Below, in pieces: positions 43,406-52,860 of a stretch of 56,519 nt of DNA. Every line of letters starts with the position of its first letter. Positions within the stretch are counted from its first letter, which is position 1. A program made the translations under genes and the position numbers. The stretch is from Propionigenium maris DSM 9537 (GTDB lineage Bacteria > Fusobacteriota > Fusobacteriia > Fusobacteriales > Fusobacteriaceae), in NCBI RefSeq assembly GCF_027925155.1, contig NZ_BSDY01000020.1:1-56519 (forward strand). Reading direction: 5' to 3'. The notes beneath the pieces were generated by a model. The model did not search any database. It had not been told where the DNA came from and worked only from the letters and a program-made list of their open reading frames with translations.

Positions 43406-44225
43406 AAAAAATGAGAAAACAAGGATGTTTTTAGATGAGCTTTTAAAGCATCCTCTGGTAACTCAGATGGAACTGGTGGATGATCAGGGAGTAAAGGTAT
43501 CCACCCATACCTATGATGTGCTGGATGTTACAGGAAATGAAATTACACGTGATTTTGGAAGTATGAGAAGAGCCAGCACAAAGATAGATTTCTTTGCCAT
43601 AGTAATAGGTATAATAGTTCACGACCTGAGTAAGGGGAGCATCAGGATAAATGGTGAGGTTATGTCTCACTCCCAGATGATGCTCAAAAGACCAGAGTAT
43701 ATAATGAAGGAGACCGAAGGTGTAATAAGCCAGGTAGAGGAAGCTACCGGTCTGAAGATAAAACCTGATATTGTAAAAAACATATGTCATATAGTTATCT
43801 CCCACCACGGAAGATGGGGAAAGGTAAGACCTAGTACCAGGGAAGCTTCCATCGTACACAAGGCAGATGTATATTCAGCCAAGTACCACAGGATAAATCC
43901 CATAGGGGCAGACGATATATTAAAGCTTATGATCGATGGAATGAATATCGATGAGATAGCTGAAAAGCTGGACTGTACCACTGGCATTATAAAGGACAGA
44001 CTTAAGAGATCCAAGCAGGAGATGGTTCTGAAAAATAATAAGCAACTGATAGCTTACTATAAAAAGAACAACAGGATAGCTATAGGAGATGACTTCTTTA
44101 CCCAGAGGATAAAGGAAACAGCCCTTCTTATAAAGGCTGTGGAGAAGAAGGGGTTTATCAGGCTTATCAAGGAAAGTCCTATGATAGACTTTATAGATGA
44201 CAGAAGGGTATTTGAGAGAAGATAA
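43398..44225 (+). CDS. HD-domain phosphohydrolase-like protein
   Basis: This 275-residue protein has an HD-type metal site: HTYDVLDV near 37, IIVHDLSKGSIRI near 73, MSHSQMM near 90, ICHIVISHHGRWGK near 132 and HKADVYSAKY near 153. A C-terminal part has a helix-turn-helix-like segment (MNIDEIAEKLDCTTGIIKDRLKRSKQEM, about 193-220). Substrate is unknown; nucleotides or phosphorylated small molecules are usual. Joined to dxs and tlyA in an operon. Confidence 0.8.
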   Translation: MHKKNEKTRMFLDELLKHPLVTQMELVDDQGVKVSTHTYDVLDVTGNEITRDFGSMRRASTKIDFFAIVIGIIVHDLSKGSIRINGEVMSHSQMMLKRPEYIMKETEGVISQVEEATGLKIKPDIVKNICHIVISHHGRWGKVRPSTREASIVHKADVYSAKYHRINPIGADDILKLMIDGMNIDEIAEKLDCTTGIIKDRLKRSKQEMVLKNNKQLIAYYKKNNRIAIGDDFFTQRIKETALLIKAVEKKGFIRLIKESPMIDFIDDRRVFERR

Positions 44226-44257
44226 GGACATAAAAGAAAGTAGTAAGAGGAGTTTCT

Positions 44258-45058
44258 ATGAAGGAAAGACTGGATGTATTACTGGTAGAGAAGGGTTTCT
44301 TTCCCACTAGGGAGAAGGCTAAGAGAGCTATTATGGCCGGACTGGTAATAGTAAATGAACAGAAGATAGAAAAAGCAGGAACTCAGATAAAGGTAGATGA
44401 GGAGCCTGAGATAAGGATAAAGGGTCAGGTGCTTCCCTATGTGAGCAGGGGAGGACTGAAGCTAGAGAAGGCCATAAAGGAATTTGACCTTGATTTTAAC
44501 GGTAAGAAGGTGCTGGATGTAGGGTCATCCACAGGAGGGTTTACCGACTGTTCTCTTCAAAATGGTGCGGAGTTTGTGTATGCTGTGGATGTGGGTACAA
44601 ATCAGCTGGACTGGAAGCTGCGTAACGATGAGAGGGTTCTTTCCCTTGAAAATATGCACATAAAAAATCTGAGATTAGAGGATTTGGGAGAAAATAAAGT
44701 AGACTATATAGTGATGGATGTTTCCTTTATTTCCATAACTAAGGTTCTGGAGCATCTGGTAAAGTTCATGAAGCCAGAGGCCAGAATAATGGCTCTTATA
44801 AAGCCTCAATTTGAAGTGGGAAGAGAGAATATTGAAAAGGGTGGAATAGTAAAAAACAGAGCTAAGCACAAGATGGCGATAGAGAGTGTTGTGGAAAATG
44901 CAAGTGTGAACGGCCTCTACCTAGAGAAGCTCGATTACTCACCTATTACTGGAGGTAAGGGAAATGTAGAGTATATCTCGCTATTTTCACTCCATAAAAA
45001 TGAAAGCAAGGTCGATATTGACGAAGTGATAGAAAAGGGCAAAACATTAAAAAACTAG
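44258..45058 (+). CDS. tlyA: TlyA-family rRNA 2'-O-methyltransferase
   Basis: This 266-residue protein has an N-terminal S4 RNA-binding domain (KERLDVLLVEKGFFPTREKAKRAIMAGLVIVN) and an FtsJ-like methyltransferase domain (KVLDVGSSTGGFTDCSLQNGA for SAM, VMDVSFISI, LIKPQFEVGRENI). TlyA methylates cytidines in 16S and 23S rRNA. Older annotations call it hemolysin, which the sequence does not support. RBS AGGAG is 7 nt upstream. Confidence 0.92.
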   Translation: MKERLDVLLVEKGFFPTREKAKRAIMAGLVIVNEQKIEKAGTQIKVDEEPEIRIKGQVLPYVSRGGLKLEKAIKEFDLDFNGKKVLDVGSSTGGFTDCSLQNGAEFVYAVDVGTNQLDWKLRNDERVLSLENMHIKNLRLEDLGENKVDYIVMDVSFISITKVLEHLVKFMKPEARIMALIKPQFEVGRENIEKGGIVKNRAKHKMAIESVVENASVNGLYLEKLDYSPITGGKGNVEYISLFSLHKNESKVDIDEVIEKGKTLKN

Positions 45059-45068
45059 GGGGTATTTT

Positions 45069-46385
45069 ATGAAGCGGCTTACCAGGGTTAAGATAATTGC
45101 AGTAGTACTATCAATAGTGGTTTTTAGTTTTGTCTATGCCAACACAAAGACAAGTCAGAGCCAGGAGGGAGCAAATAGAGGATTTCTTTCTAATCTGGCT
45201 GAGCTAAAGGAACTTTCCGATGTGATGGATATAATCATTGAAAATCACGTGGGAGATGAGGAAAAGCAACCTGAGAAGAAGGAGCTTATGCAGGGTGCAT
45301 TAAAAGGAATGATAGATTCTCTGGGAGATCCATACTCTGTTTACTTCAGTAAGGAGGAGATGGAGAGTTTCAAGGAGGATATTCAGGGGAAGTATGCCGG
45401 TGTAGGAATGGTAATACAGAAGAAGGTGGATGAACCCCTTGTTGTTGTATCACCTATCGAGGATACTCCAGCCTTTAAAGCAGGAATAAGACCTAAGGAT
45501 AAGATTATAAGTATCGATGGTGAATCTACTTATAAGATGACCAGTAATGAAGCTGTAAATAAGCTAAAGGGCGAACCAGGAACCGAGGTAAAGGTAACCA
45601 TCTACAGAGAGGGAACCAAGGAAACCAAGGAGATCCTGTTAGAGAGAGCCATAGTTGAATTAAAATACGTTAAGTCTGAGATGAAGGAAGATAAGATCGG
45701 ATACCTTAGACTTACTCAGTTTGGAGAGGATGTCTTCAAGGATGTAAGGAAAGCCCTTATAGACCTCCAGAAGGACGGGATGAAGGCACTGATCCTAGAC
45801 CTTAGAAGTAACCCAGGTGGTGCTTTAGATCAGTCTATCAAGATAGCTTCTATGTTCCTAGACAGCGGAAGAGTAGTAAGTGTTAAGGGTAAAGTTGGTC
45901 AGGAGCAGGTATATATGAGAGAGGGAAGATACTACGGAGATTTCCCTATGGTAGTGCTTATCAACGAGGGAAGTGCTTCAGCTTCCGAGATCGTTTCAGG
46001 TGCTCTTAAGGACAGAGGAAGAGCTATCCTGGTTGGAGAAAAAACATTTGGAAAGGGAAGTGTGCAGAGTATACTGCCGCTGCCAGATGAGGATGGAATC
46101 AAGCTTACAATAGCAAAGTACTATACTCCAAACGGAACATCTATCCACGGTAAGGGGATAGAGCCAGATGTAAGGGTAGAGGAATCTGAGGACTACCTAT
46201 TCTTTGACGGCTTCATCACAAATGTAGATGAGGAGAAGACAAAGGAGAACAGACAGGAGATACTGAAAGAAATAAAGGGCGAGGAGGAAGCAGAAAGAAT
46301 CGCCAATATAAGAGATACTCAGCTGGAGACAGCTATGGGAATATTAAAGGGCATTATGGTGAATAGTGCCAGAAAAACCAAGTAA
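45069..46385 (+). CDS. ctpA: Carboxy-terminal processing protease (S41 family)
   Basis: This 438-residue exported protease has an N-terminal signal/anchor (about 5-25), an N-helical part (SLGDPYSVYFSKEEMESFKEDIQGKYAGVGM), a PDZ domain (LVVVSPIEDTPAFKAGIRPKDKIISIDGE), and the S41 core with Ser in NEGSASASEIVSGALKD (near 301) and Lys in VGEKTFGKGSVQS (near 326). It trims C-termini of envelope proteins in the periplasm. A Gly-rich terminator-like hairpin follows. Confidence 0.94.
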   Translation: MKRLTRVKIIAVVLSIVVFSFVYANTKTSQSQEGANRGFLSNLAELKELSDVMDIIIENHVGDEEKQPEKKELMQGALKGMIDSLGDPYSVYFSKEEMESFKEDIQGKYAGVGMVIQKKVDEPLVVVSPIEDTPAFKAGIRPKDKIISIDGESTYKMTSNEAVNKLKGEPGTEVKVTIYREGTKETKEILLERAIVELKYVKSEMKEDKIGYLRLTQFGEDVFKDVRKALIDLQKDGMKALILDLRSNPGGALDQSIKIASMFLDSGRVVSVKGKVGQEQVYMREGRYYGDFPMVVLINEGSASASEIVSGALKDRGRAILVGEKTFGKGSVQSILPLPDEDGIKLTIAKYYTPNGTSIHGKGIEPDVRVEESEDYLFFDGFITNVDEEKTKENRQEILKEIKGEEEAERIANIRDTQLETAMGILKGIMVNSARKTK

Positions 46386-46397
46386 GGTCAAGATGTG

Positions 46398-46430
46398 AAG
46401 AGTGGACTCTTTTAGGGTTCACTCTTTATA
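46398..46430 (+). terminator. Terminator after the S41 protease gene
   Basis: AAGAGTGGACTC (46398-46409) pairs with GGGTTCACTCTT (46415-46426), two G-U pairs included, followed by TATAATT. The T-tract is weak. Confidence 0.7.
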
Positions 46431-46525
46431 ATTAATATTTTCAGGATTAAAATCAGAGGAAATTTTGCAGGGAAACGCCTTAGAGTAAGAAGATTATTGA
46501 AAAATGAGAAAAGGAAGGATGAAAT

Positions 46526-47230
46526 ATGCTTTATATTGTAGCTACTCCCATTGGAAACTTAGAAGATATTACCTATAGAGCAGTGAGAACACTGAAGGAA
46601 GTGGACTATGTTTTTGCTGAGGATACAAGAGTAACTAAAAAACTTCTCAACCACTTTGAGATAGATACAGTGGTATACAGATACGATGAATTTACGAAAA
46701 GTCACCAGGTGGAAAATATAATGAACCTATTAGCTGAAGGAAAGGAGATAGCCCTTGTAACAGATGCAGGGACTCCATGTATATCGGACCCTGGATTTGA
46801 AGTGGTAGATGCAGCCTTAAATGAAGGGTATAAGGTAGTGCCTGTGGCAGGGGTAAGTGCATTAACAGCAGCAGCTTCAGTAGCTGGAATCTCCATGAAG
46901 AGGATAACCTTTGAAGGGTTTCTTCCCAAGAAGAAGGGAAGACAGACCCTGTTAAAGGAACTATCTAAAGAGGAGAGAGTAGTTGTACTATATGAGTCCC
47001 CTCACAGAATCCTGAAAACTCTAAAGGAGATAAAGGAGATATTTGGAGACAGGTATGTTGTTATTGTAAGGGAGATAACAAAACTCTACGAGGAGATAAT
47101 CAGGGGAACTACTTCTGAGCTCATAGAAAGACTGGAAGAAAATCCCATAAAGGGTGAGATAGTACTTCTGATAAAGGAAGAGGTTAAGGAAAAGAAGAGA
47201 GTAAAGGTAAATAAATACGCAAGAGATTAA
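46526..47230 (+). CDS. rsmI: 16S rRNA C1402 2'-O-methyltransferase RsmI
   Basis: This 234-residue tetrapyrrole-methylase-fold enzyme has the family markers LYIVATPIGNLEDITYRAVRTLKEVDYVFAEDTRVTKKLLNHF, ALVTDAGTPCISDPGFEVV, PVAGVSALTAAASVAG and FEGFLPKKKGRQ. It forms part of the m4Cm1402 modification near the decoding centre. GGAAGGATG upstream supports the ATG. It shows a slightly short C-terminus compared with E. coli (286). Confidence 0.95.
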   Translation: MLYIVATPIGNLEDITYRAVRTLKEVDYVFAEDTRVTKKLLNHFEIDTVVYRYDEFTKSHQVENIMNLLAEGKEIALVTDAGTPCISDPGFEVVDAALNEGYKVVPVAGVSALTAAASVAGISMKRITFEGFLPKKKGRQTLLKELSKEERVVVLYESPHRILKTLKEIKEIFGDRYVVIVREITKLYEEIIRGTTSELIERLEENPIKGEIVLLIKEEVKEKKRVKVNKYARD

Positions 47231-47277
47231 TAACTTATAGCATTTTGGATAACCCCTAAGGAAAGGAAGTAATAGTA

Positions 47278-48201
47278 ATGGCAATGACAAAGATAAACTG
47301 GTATCCAGGTCACATGAAGAAGACCAAGGAAATGATCCAGGAAAATATGAAGATAATAGATGTGGTATTGGAGCTTGTGGACGCGAGGGTTCCAATTTCC
47401 AGCATGAATCCCGATATAGCAAGGTTTTCAAAGAATAAGAAGAGAATAATTATCTTAAATAAAGCAGACCTTGTGAATAAGACGGAGCTAAAGCTGTGGA
47501 AGGAGTACTTCATCAAGAATAATATGGCAGATGAGGTAATAGAGCTAAGTGCAGAAACAGGCTTTAATGTAAAAAAATTATTTGCTATAATAGATAAAGT
47601 ATCCAAGGAAAAGTTGGAGAAGATGAAAAAGAAGGGTCTCAGAAAGGTAAATACGAGACTTATGGTAGCAGGAATTCCCAATGTAGGAAAATCCAGACTG
47701 ATCAACAGAATAGTAGGTAAGAAGAGTGCGGGTGTAGGTAATAAACCAGGATTTACAAGGGGAAAACAGTGGGTAAGAATCAAGGAGGGACTGGAACTTC
47801 TAGATACTCCCGGAATCCTCTGGCCTAAGTTTGAAAGCGATGAGGTGGGATACAACCTGGCTATAGCAGGAGCAATAAGAGATGACATCCTTCCAATAGA
47901 GGAAGTGGCTTGTCTCCTTATCACAAAGCTTAGAAGATACAGGATGGACTATATCTTCAAGAACAACTATAAGCTGACAGATGAGGATCTGCTTGAGACG
48001 ATCCCAGAGGTGATCCTGGATAGGATAGCTCTTAGAATGAATATGATGCTAAAGGGAGACAAGGTAAATACCAAACAGGCTGCCTTTACAATCCTGAGAG
48101 ATTACAGAAATAAAAAACTCGGAAACTTCGGTGTGGACAGGGAACTTTTTGAAGAGGAAGCAAAGAAGGAACTAGAGGCTCAGGAGACAGAGGAGAAGTA
48201 A
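47278..48201 (+). CDS. ylqF: Ribosome biogenesis GTPase YlqF/RbgA
   Basis: This 307-residue circularly permuted GTPase works in late 50S assembly. The order of G motifs is G4-G5-G1-G2-G3: INWYPGHMKKTKEMIQENMKIIDVVLELVDARVPIS, LNKADLVNK (G4), IPNVGKSRLINRI (G1) and LDTPGILWPKF (G3). The C-terminal RNA-binding part has YRNKKLGNFGVDRE. GGAAAGGAAG precedes the ATG. Confidence 0.94.
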   Translation: MAMTKINWYPGHMKKTKEMIQENMKIIDVVLELVDARVPISSMNPDIARFSKNKKRIIILNKADLVNKTELKLWKEYFIKNNMADEVIELSAETGFNVKKLFAIIDKVSKEKLEKMKKKGLRKVNTRLMVAGIPNVGKSRLINRIVGKKSAGVGNKPGFTRGKQWVRIKEGLELLDTPGILWPKFESDEVGYNLAIAGAIRDDILPIEEVACLLITKLRRYRMDYIFKNNYKLTDEDLLETIPEVILDRIALRMNMMLKGDKVNTKQAAFTILRDYRNKKLGNFGVDRELFEEEAKKELEAQETEEK

Positions 48202-48343
48202 GAGGAGGAAGGTGCCGACTTAATCTTGGGTATCTAGGAGGTGCCTTCAACTTCAATTTACTTATTTGAGACAGATCCTTTGATGAAACCTTGGAGGGTT
48301 GGATAGCAGCAAAAATTAAAGAGAGTAAAGTTTTGGGGGACAT

Positions 48344-49165
48344 ATGGAAAAATTGAACTTAGATTTAAATGTAGTGGAAGAGGTACTTCTTGATTTTATA
48401 AGGGATGAGATAAGAAAAGCAGGATTTTCCAAGGTAGTTCTGGGGCTATCTGGAGGAATAGATTCAGCCCTTGTGGCAGCTCTGGCAGCTAAAGCTCTTG
48501 GGCCTGAAAATGTTTTGGGAATAATGATGCCCTATAAGAGCTCTAGCAGGGAAAGTATATTGGATGCTCAAAGGGTAGCTGAAGCTACTGGAATTAGGAC
48601 TAAGATGATAGAGATAACACCTATGGTGGATGCATACTTTGCTCTAGAGCCGGAGATCTCAAATATGAGAAAGGGAAATAAGATGGCCCGTGAGAGGATG
48701 ACTATCCTCTACGATTATTCAGCTAAGGAGGGAGCACTTGTACTGGGAACCTCCAACAAGACAGAGGTACTCCTAGGGTATAGTACTCAGTTTGGGGACT
48801 CGGCGTCGGCAATCAATCCCATAGGGGACCTGTATAAGACCCATGTGTGGAAGCTTTCCGAGCAGATGGACCTTCCCAAGGAAGTAATAGAGAAGAAGCC
48901 AAGTGCAGATCTCTGGGAGGGACAGAGCGATGAAAGCGAGCTTGGATTCTCATACTACCTGGCAGACAGGATCCTTCACAGGTTTATAGATGAAAGATAT
49001 ACCAGGGAGGAGCTTCTAGAGGAGGGCTTCGACCAGGAGATAGTGGACAATATAATAAGAAGAATAAAGATAAACCAGTATAAGAGAAAGCTACCTCTAA
49101 TAGCCAAGATATCCAGAAGAACCATAGGAAGAGAGTTCTGCTATCCTAGGGACTGGGGGATCTAA
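48344..49165 (+). CDS. nadE: NH3-dependent NAD+ synthetase
   Basis: This 273-residue enzyme amidates deamido-NAD using ammonia. ATP pyrophosphatase loop [22 protein letters not shown] (near 26-47), [45 protein letters not shown] and [18 protein letters not shown] are conserved. No glutaminase domain is attached. TTGGGGGAC precedes the ATG. The gap 48202-48343 before it shows no gene or clear promoter. It overlaps folP by one base. Confidence 0.95.
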   Translation: MEKLNLDLNVVEEVLLDFIRDEIRKAGFSKVVLGLSGGIDSALVAALAAKALGPENVLGIMMPYKSSSRESILDAQRVAEATGIRTKMIEITPMVDAYFALEPEISNMRKGNKMARERMTILYDYSAKEGALVLGTSNKTEVLLGYSTQFGDSASAINPIGDLYKTHVWKLSEQMDLPKEVIEKKPSADLWEGQSDESELGFSYYLADRILHRFIDERYTREELLEEGFDQEIVDNIIRRIKINQYKRKLPLIAKISRRTIGREFCYPRDWGI

Positions 49166-50034
49166 TGGTGAAGAGAGAGGAGATGTTTGAATCCCTGACT
49201 ATAGGTGGCAGGGAGTTTGACTTTAATGAAAAAACCTATGTAATGGGAATATTAAATATAACTCCAGATTCCTTCAGTGACGGGGGATCCTATGACGGAG
49301 TAGAGGAAGCAGTGAGAAGAGCTCAAGAGATGGTAGAGGAGGGAGCCCACATCATAGATGTAGGGGGAGAATCCTCGAGACCTGGGGCTGAGTATGTGCC
49401 AGAGGAGGAGGAGCTTTCAAGGGTTCTTCCGGTAATAAGGAGGCTGGCTCAGGAGATAGATGTACCAATCTCCATAGATACATATAAAGCAGGGGTAGCC
49501 AAGGCCTGTATCCAGGCAGGGGCACACATTATAAATGATATCAGCGGCTTTAAGGGGGATCCCGACATGGCCAATGTGGCAGCAAGATTAGGGGTACCAT
49601 GTATCCTTATGCATATGAGGGGAACTCCCAAGACTATGCAGGATAATCTTCACTACCACAGCTTTATGGAAAATCTCAGGGAGGAGCTCTCTGAGAGTAT
49701 AGAGATGGCTGTGGAAGCAGGTATAGAAAAGAAGAATATAATTTTAGATCCAGGGGTTGGTTTCAGTAAATCATCGGACCATAACCTGGAGATAATAAAA
49801 AATATAAAGGAGCTTAAGAGGATGGGGTACCCGCTTCTTGTGGGAGCCTCAAGAAAAAGATTCATTGGGGAGATCTTAGACGCAACAGCAGATGAGAGAC
49901 TGGAAGGCAGTCTTGCAGTGGCTGTGGTATCCTCTTGGGAGGGGGCAGCGATCCTTAGGGTGCACGATGTAAAGGAAACAGTAAAAGCACTCAAGGTGAC
50001 AGATGCCATCAGAAACATGAGATTAAAGGATTAG
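49165..50034 (+). CDS. folP: Dihydropteroate synthase
   Basis: This 289-residue TIM-barrel enzyme joins p-aminobenzoate to dihydropterin diphosphate in folate synthesis and is the sulfonamide target. Signature VMGILNITPDSFSDGGSYDG (near 25-44), IIDVGGESSRPGAEYVPEEEE, ISIDTYKAGVAKA, INDISGFKGDPDMA, LMHMRGTPKTMQ, ILDPGVGFSKSSDHN and LVGASRKRFIG. No other folate genes are adjacent. TAATG overlap with nadE. Confidence 0.95.
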   Translation: MVKREEMFESLTIGGREFDFNEKTYVMGILNITPDSFSDGGSYDGVEEAVRRAQEMVEEGAHIIDVGGESSRPGAEYVPEEEELSRVLPVIRRLAQEIDVPISIDTYKAGVAKACIQAGAHIINDISGFKGDPDMANVAARLGVPCILMHMRGTPKTMQDNLHYHSFMENLREELSESIEMAVEAGIEKKNIILDPGVGFSKSSDHNLEIIKNIKELKRMGYPLLVGASRKRFIGEILDATADERLEGSLAVAVVSSWEGAAILRVHDVKETVKALKVTDAIRNMRLKD

Positions 50035-50048
50035 GAGGAAGAAGGTAG

Positions 50049-50429
50049 ATGAGAGGTGAAGAGCAGTTAAAACAGGAGCTGCATGATTTCCAGAGGGAAA
50101 AGGACAGGATAAGAAGTATAGTTGGACAGATAGGTGGAAGTGTTGGAACAAAGCACAACAATATAATCAATACGGTACTTCTCTGCATCATCGGTATCCT
50201 ACTTCTACTAGGGGGGCTCTTAAGAAAGATAGAGCTTCAGCTGGCAATAGAGGTAGCTATCCTTGTGGGAATACTAAAACTTCTTTGGATGTTCTATGAA
50301 GCACAGAAGGCAAGCCACTTCCAGTTTTGGATCCTAAACTCTTTGGAATTCAGGATAAATGAGATCCATAAGAGGGTAAGGAAGATGGAAAAAAAGTTAA
50401 GTGATATGGATAAGCCTAGGGAAGAGTAG
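50049..50429 (+). CDS. Small membrane protein with coiled-coil ends, unrecognised
   Basis: This 126-residue protein has a charged N-terminal helix (about 1-30, EEQLKQELHDFQREKDRIRS), two membrane helices (about 41-58 and 66-84) and a basic amphipathic C-terminal helix (FRINEIHKRVRKMEKKL). I know no specific family. It is 14 bp after folP and closes that operon, with a strong terminator after it. Confidence 0.72.
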   Translation: MRGEEQLKQELHDFQREKDRIRSIVGQIGGSVGTKHNNIINTVLLCIIGILLLLGGLLRKIELQLAIEVAILVGILKLLWMFYEAQKASHFQFWILNSLEFRINEIHKRVRKMEKKLSDMDKPREE

Positions 50430-50441
50430 TAAGAACTCGGT

Positions 50442-50478
50442 AAAGGGCTCCTGCTCCAGTGGCAGGAGCCCTTTACTT
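50442..50478 (+). terminator. Strong terminator of the nadE-folP operon
   Basis: AAAGGGCTCCTGC (50442-50454) and GCAGGAGCCCTTT (50462-50474) form a perfect 13-bp stem with a 7-nt loop. T-rich sequence follows. Confidence 0.92.
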
Positions 50479-50620
50479 TCCCCTGGGGAAGGAAAGAAGT
50501 GATCCAAGGATTAAAGGGGGATAGAGAAGAACTGTTCTCTTAAAATTGAAAAACTCTATGGAGGAGGATATAATAAACTATATGAAATTTTATATCTGTC
50601 TTTAACAGGAGGAAGATTTA

Positions 50621-52171
50621 ATGAAGTATTTAGGATATATAATATTGACCCTTATTTTAACAGGTATTCTCTATATCAAGGGAAGTGACCACATGATATC
50701 TGAGAACTATATAAGGGGTCGGGTATACTGGGATATAGACGACAGCTCTCTCTGGACCAAGGACCTGAGTCTGGAGCTACTGGATCAGGATGGAAGCAGG
50801 ATATCTGAGAGCAGTGTGGAGAAGAATGTCTTTTATTTTTCAGATATCCCCAATGGCAGCTACACCCTGAAGGTTATAAAAGAGGGGGAAGCCATCCTTG
50901 AAAGGAAGGTGGAGAAGGAGAGAAAGGCACTGAACTATGGAACTATACTCCTCAAGGCGGAGCCCTACTCCAGGGAGTACTCCAAGAAGCTGAGGCTTGC
51001 CATAAGCTACTATGAATCCCTCATCTGGATAGTAACCCTTACTATGATAAGTCTGGGAGTGGGAATAGCCAACAGAGATATAAGAAGGATAGCTTTCCTT
51101 GTGGTCCTTCGTTTCAATATAAGGTGGATCTACCTTATCAAGGAGACGGGCCTGGAAAATATACTTACCAGCATCTATATAATCTATGATACCATGCTCT
51201 TTCTCTACATATTTGAAAGGGTTATGAGTATCTTTAAGAGCAAGAAGCTCTCCAGGATTTACTATATTATTATGGTTCTCTGGTCCGGGTTAAATGCCGG
51301 AGCTATAGTTTCCCTGCTGAGAAGCAGAAATGTTGCTATAGACAGCAGGTACTATGAGTTCCTCAAGGAATCCTACAGTTTTTCAGCCTACTATCTAAAT
51401 GTTTTCTTTGTTCTTCTGGGAGTGTTGGTATTCGGAGGATATCTTCTGGTAGGTAAGAGGCTGGAAAAGAGTGTGGAAAATGTAGAGGTATTTAAGACTA
51501 CCCTTATCCAGCTGGGAATCTATATATTTGTATGGCTTGCAGACCTTGATATATCCGAGCATTCGCAGTTTCTGATAATACTCCTCTATATCTTCAACAT
51601 CATAGGCCTAGAGGAGAGAAAGAAGCACCGTTCAGTTATAAAGTTTTATAAGAGGGTCTTCTTCCTCTGCATGGTATTCTTTACCTATGAACATATGACA
51701 GAGGTGGAAAAAACAGACCTCTATATGTTTGGAGGACTTCTCCTCTTCACCCTTGGAAACTACGGAAAGGATCTGTGGGAGAACAGGGTAATGGGAATAA
51801 GGGAGGGGCTCTTCAATAAGCTCATCATGACCAGATCCCTTGAGAGGATAAGAGAGGATATGGTGAAGATACCATATATCAAATCGGCAGAGTACAGGGA
51901 CGGAACCCTCACAGGATCCCACGACCTTCTTATAGAGAGGGAGGGAAGGATGATAGGGGTATCCTTTAAGGGGGCCTTTAAGATAATCCCCATAAAAAAA
52001 GAGGTGGAGAGTCTGAGAAAGTTCCTGGAAAAGGTCCTCTACTACCATTCGGTGCTTAATAAACTCTCAGATGTTCCCAAGGAGGGTGAGAAGAAGTATG
52101 AGGTTCTCTACAGAAGGGAGCTGAAGAAGAGGATCCTTCTAGAGAAGCAGCTCAAGGGAGGGGGATCTTAA
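50621..52171 (+). CDS. Multi-pass membrane protein with extracytoplasmic beta-domain, putative receptor
   Basis: This 516-residue protein has a signal-anchor (about 3-21) and a small beta-sandwich (about 30-112: YIRGRVYWDIDDSSLWTKDLSLELLDQDGSRISES, FSDIPNGSYTLKVIKEGE) like CnaB/carboxypeptidase-regulatory domains. About eight membrane helices follow (from near 130 to 385). The C-terminal ~125 residues are cytoplasmic, with LIMTRSLERIREDMVKIPYIKSAEYRDG and a basic tail. No histidine-kinase, GGDEF or other enzyme motif is visible. It overlaps the LytTR gene by one base, so the two are made together. A receptor acting on that regulator is inferred. The architecture recalls 7TM-DISM receptors, but the beta-domain differs. 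Confidence 0.7.
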   Translation: MKYLGYIILTLILTGILYIKGSDHMISENYIRGRVYWDIDDSSLWTKDLSLELLDQDGSRISESSVEKNVFYFSDIPNGSYTLKVIKEGEAILERKVEKERKALNYGTILLKAEPYSREYSKKLRLAISYYESLIWIVTLTMISLGVGIANRDIRRIAFLVVLRFNIRWIYLIKETGLENILTSIYIIYDTMLFLYIFERVMSIFKSKKLSRIYYIIMVLWSGLNAGAIVSLLRSRNVAIDSRYYEFLKESYSFSAYYLNVFFVLLGVLVFGGYLLVGKRLEKSVENVEVFKTTLIQLGIYIFVWLADLDISEHSQFLIILLYIFNIIGLEERKKHRSVIKFYKRVFFLCMVFFTYEHMTEVEKTDLYMFGGLLLFTLGNYGKDLWENRVMGIREGLFNKLIMTRSLERIREDMVKIPYIKSAEYRDGTLTGSHDLLIEREGRMIGVSFKGAFKIIPIKKEVESLRKFLEKVLYYHSVLNKLSDVPKEGEKKYEVLYRRELKKRILLEKQLKGGGS

Positions 52172-52788
52172 TGATAGGATATATAGGAGATATTGATTAT
52201 CACTCTATCCTTCAGGAGTATTCGGAAAATGAGATCTTCCACATAAAGGATTCCAGGGTTGAAAGGTTTGAGATCCTCATAGTGGAGAGTTTAGATGACA
52301 GAGTAGTGGAAATAATAGAAGAAATGGCTAACCGTCCTCCTCTTATAATCTATGAGGATGTTATCCGGGTGGATCATATAGACAGGATAAGGGAGCTAGG
52401 CTTCTACTACGTCTATCTGCCCAAGGAGAGGTATGAAGAGGTGGACAGGAAGATAAAGATAGCAGCGGAGCAGAGAAGGGACAACTGGAGTCCTAGCCCC
52501 AAGTACAGGATATATGCCCCTGAGAATCTCATAGAGTATATAGAGTTTCAGAAGGCAGAGAGAAAAACCTGTGTATTCCTGGAAAACAGTGAGAGGATCC
52601 TTCTGAGCAGAACCCTCAAGGAGGTAGAGGATGAGCTGGGAAGATACAGCAACTTCTTCAGGGTAGACCGGAGTACAATTGTAAATCTGTCCAAGATAAA
52701 GTACCTCAATCTGGAGGAGGAGTTTTTAAAACTTGAAAGCGGCGCAAAACTGTATTTCAGCTCCAAGGTACTGAAGAAATTACCATAA
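52171..52788 (+). CDS. LytTR-domain DNA-binding regulator with degenerate N-terminal domain
   Basis: This 205-residue protein has a C-terminal LytTR domain (about 108-205: YIEFQKAERKTCVFLENSERILLSRTLKEVEDELGRYSNFFRVDRSTIVNLSKIKYLN). The F-x-R-V-D-R-S-x-I-V-N-L block is diagnostic. The N-terminal ~95 residues follow a receiver-like alternation (FEILIVESLDDRVVEIIEEM, PLIIYEDVIRVDHIDRI, GFYYVYLPKERYEEV). The phospho-acceptor Asp position appears to be lost, since FEILIVES carries Glu or Ser where D is expected. It starts one base before the end of the membrane gene. Regulated genes are unknown. Confidence 0.85.
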   Translation: MIGYIGDIDYHSILQEYSENEIFHIKDSRVERFEILIVESLDDRVVEIIEEMANRPPLIIYEDVIRVDHIDRIRELGFYYVYLPKERYEEVDRKIKIAAEQRRDNWSPSPKYRIYAPENLIEYIEFQKAERKTCVFLENSERILLSRTLKEVEDELGRYSNFFRVDRSTIVNLSKIKYLNLEEEFLKLESGAKLYFSSKVLKKLP

Positions 52789-52820
52789 CCATATCCCGCA
52801 CAGGGATATGGTTTTTTTAT
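52787..52820 (+). terminator. Terminator of the receptor/LytTR pair
   Basis: AACCATATCCC (52787-52797) and GGGATATGGTT (52803-52813) form a perfect 11-bp stem around GCACA, followed by TTTTTTT. Confidence 0.93.
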
Positions 52821-52860
52821 ACAAGAAAACAGCCTCTCCATTCAAAAAACAATATATCGT

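Noticed and set aside
44258..45058. Hemolysin annotation for the TlyA-like gene
   Set aside because: The S4 and FtsJ methyltransferase motifs support rRNA methylation. No pore-forming feature is seen.
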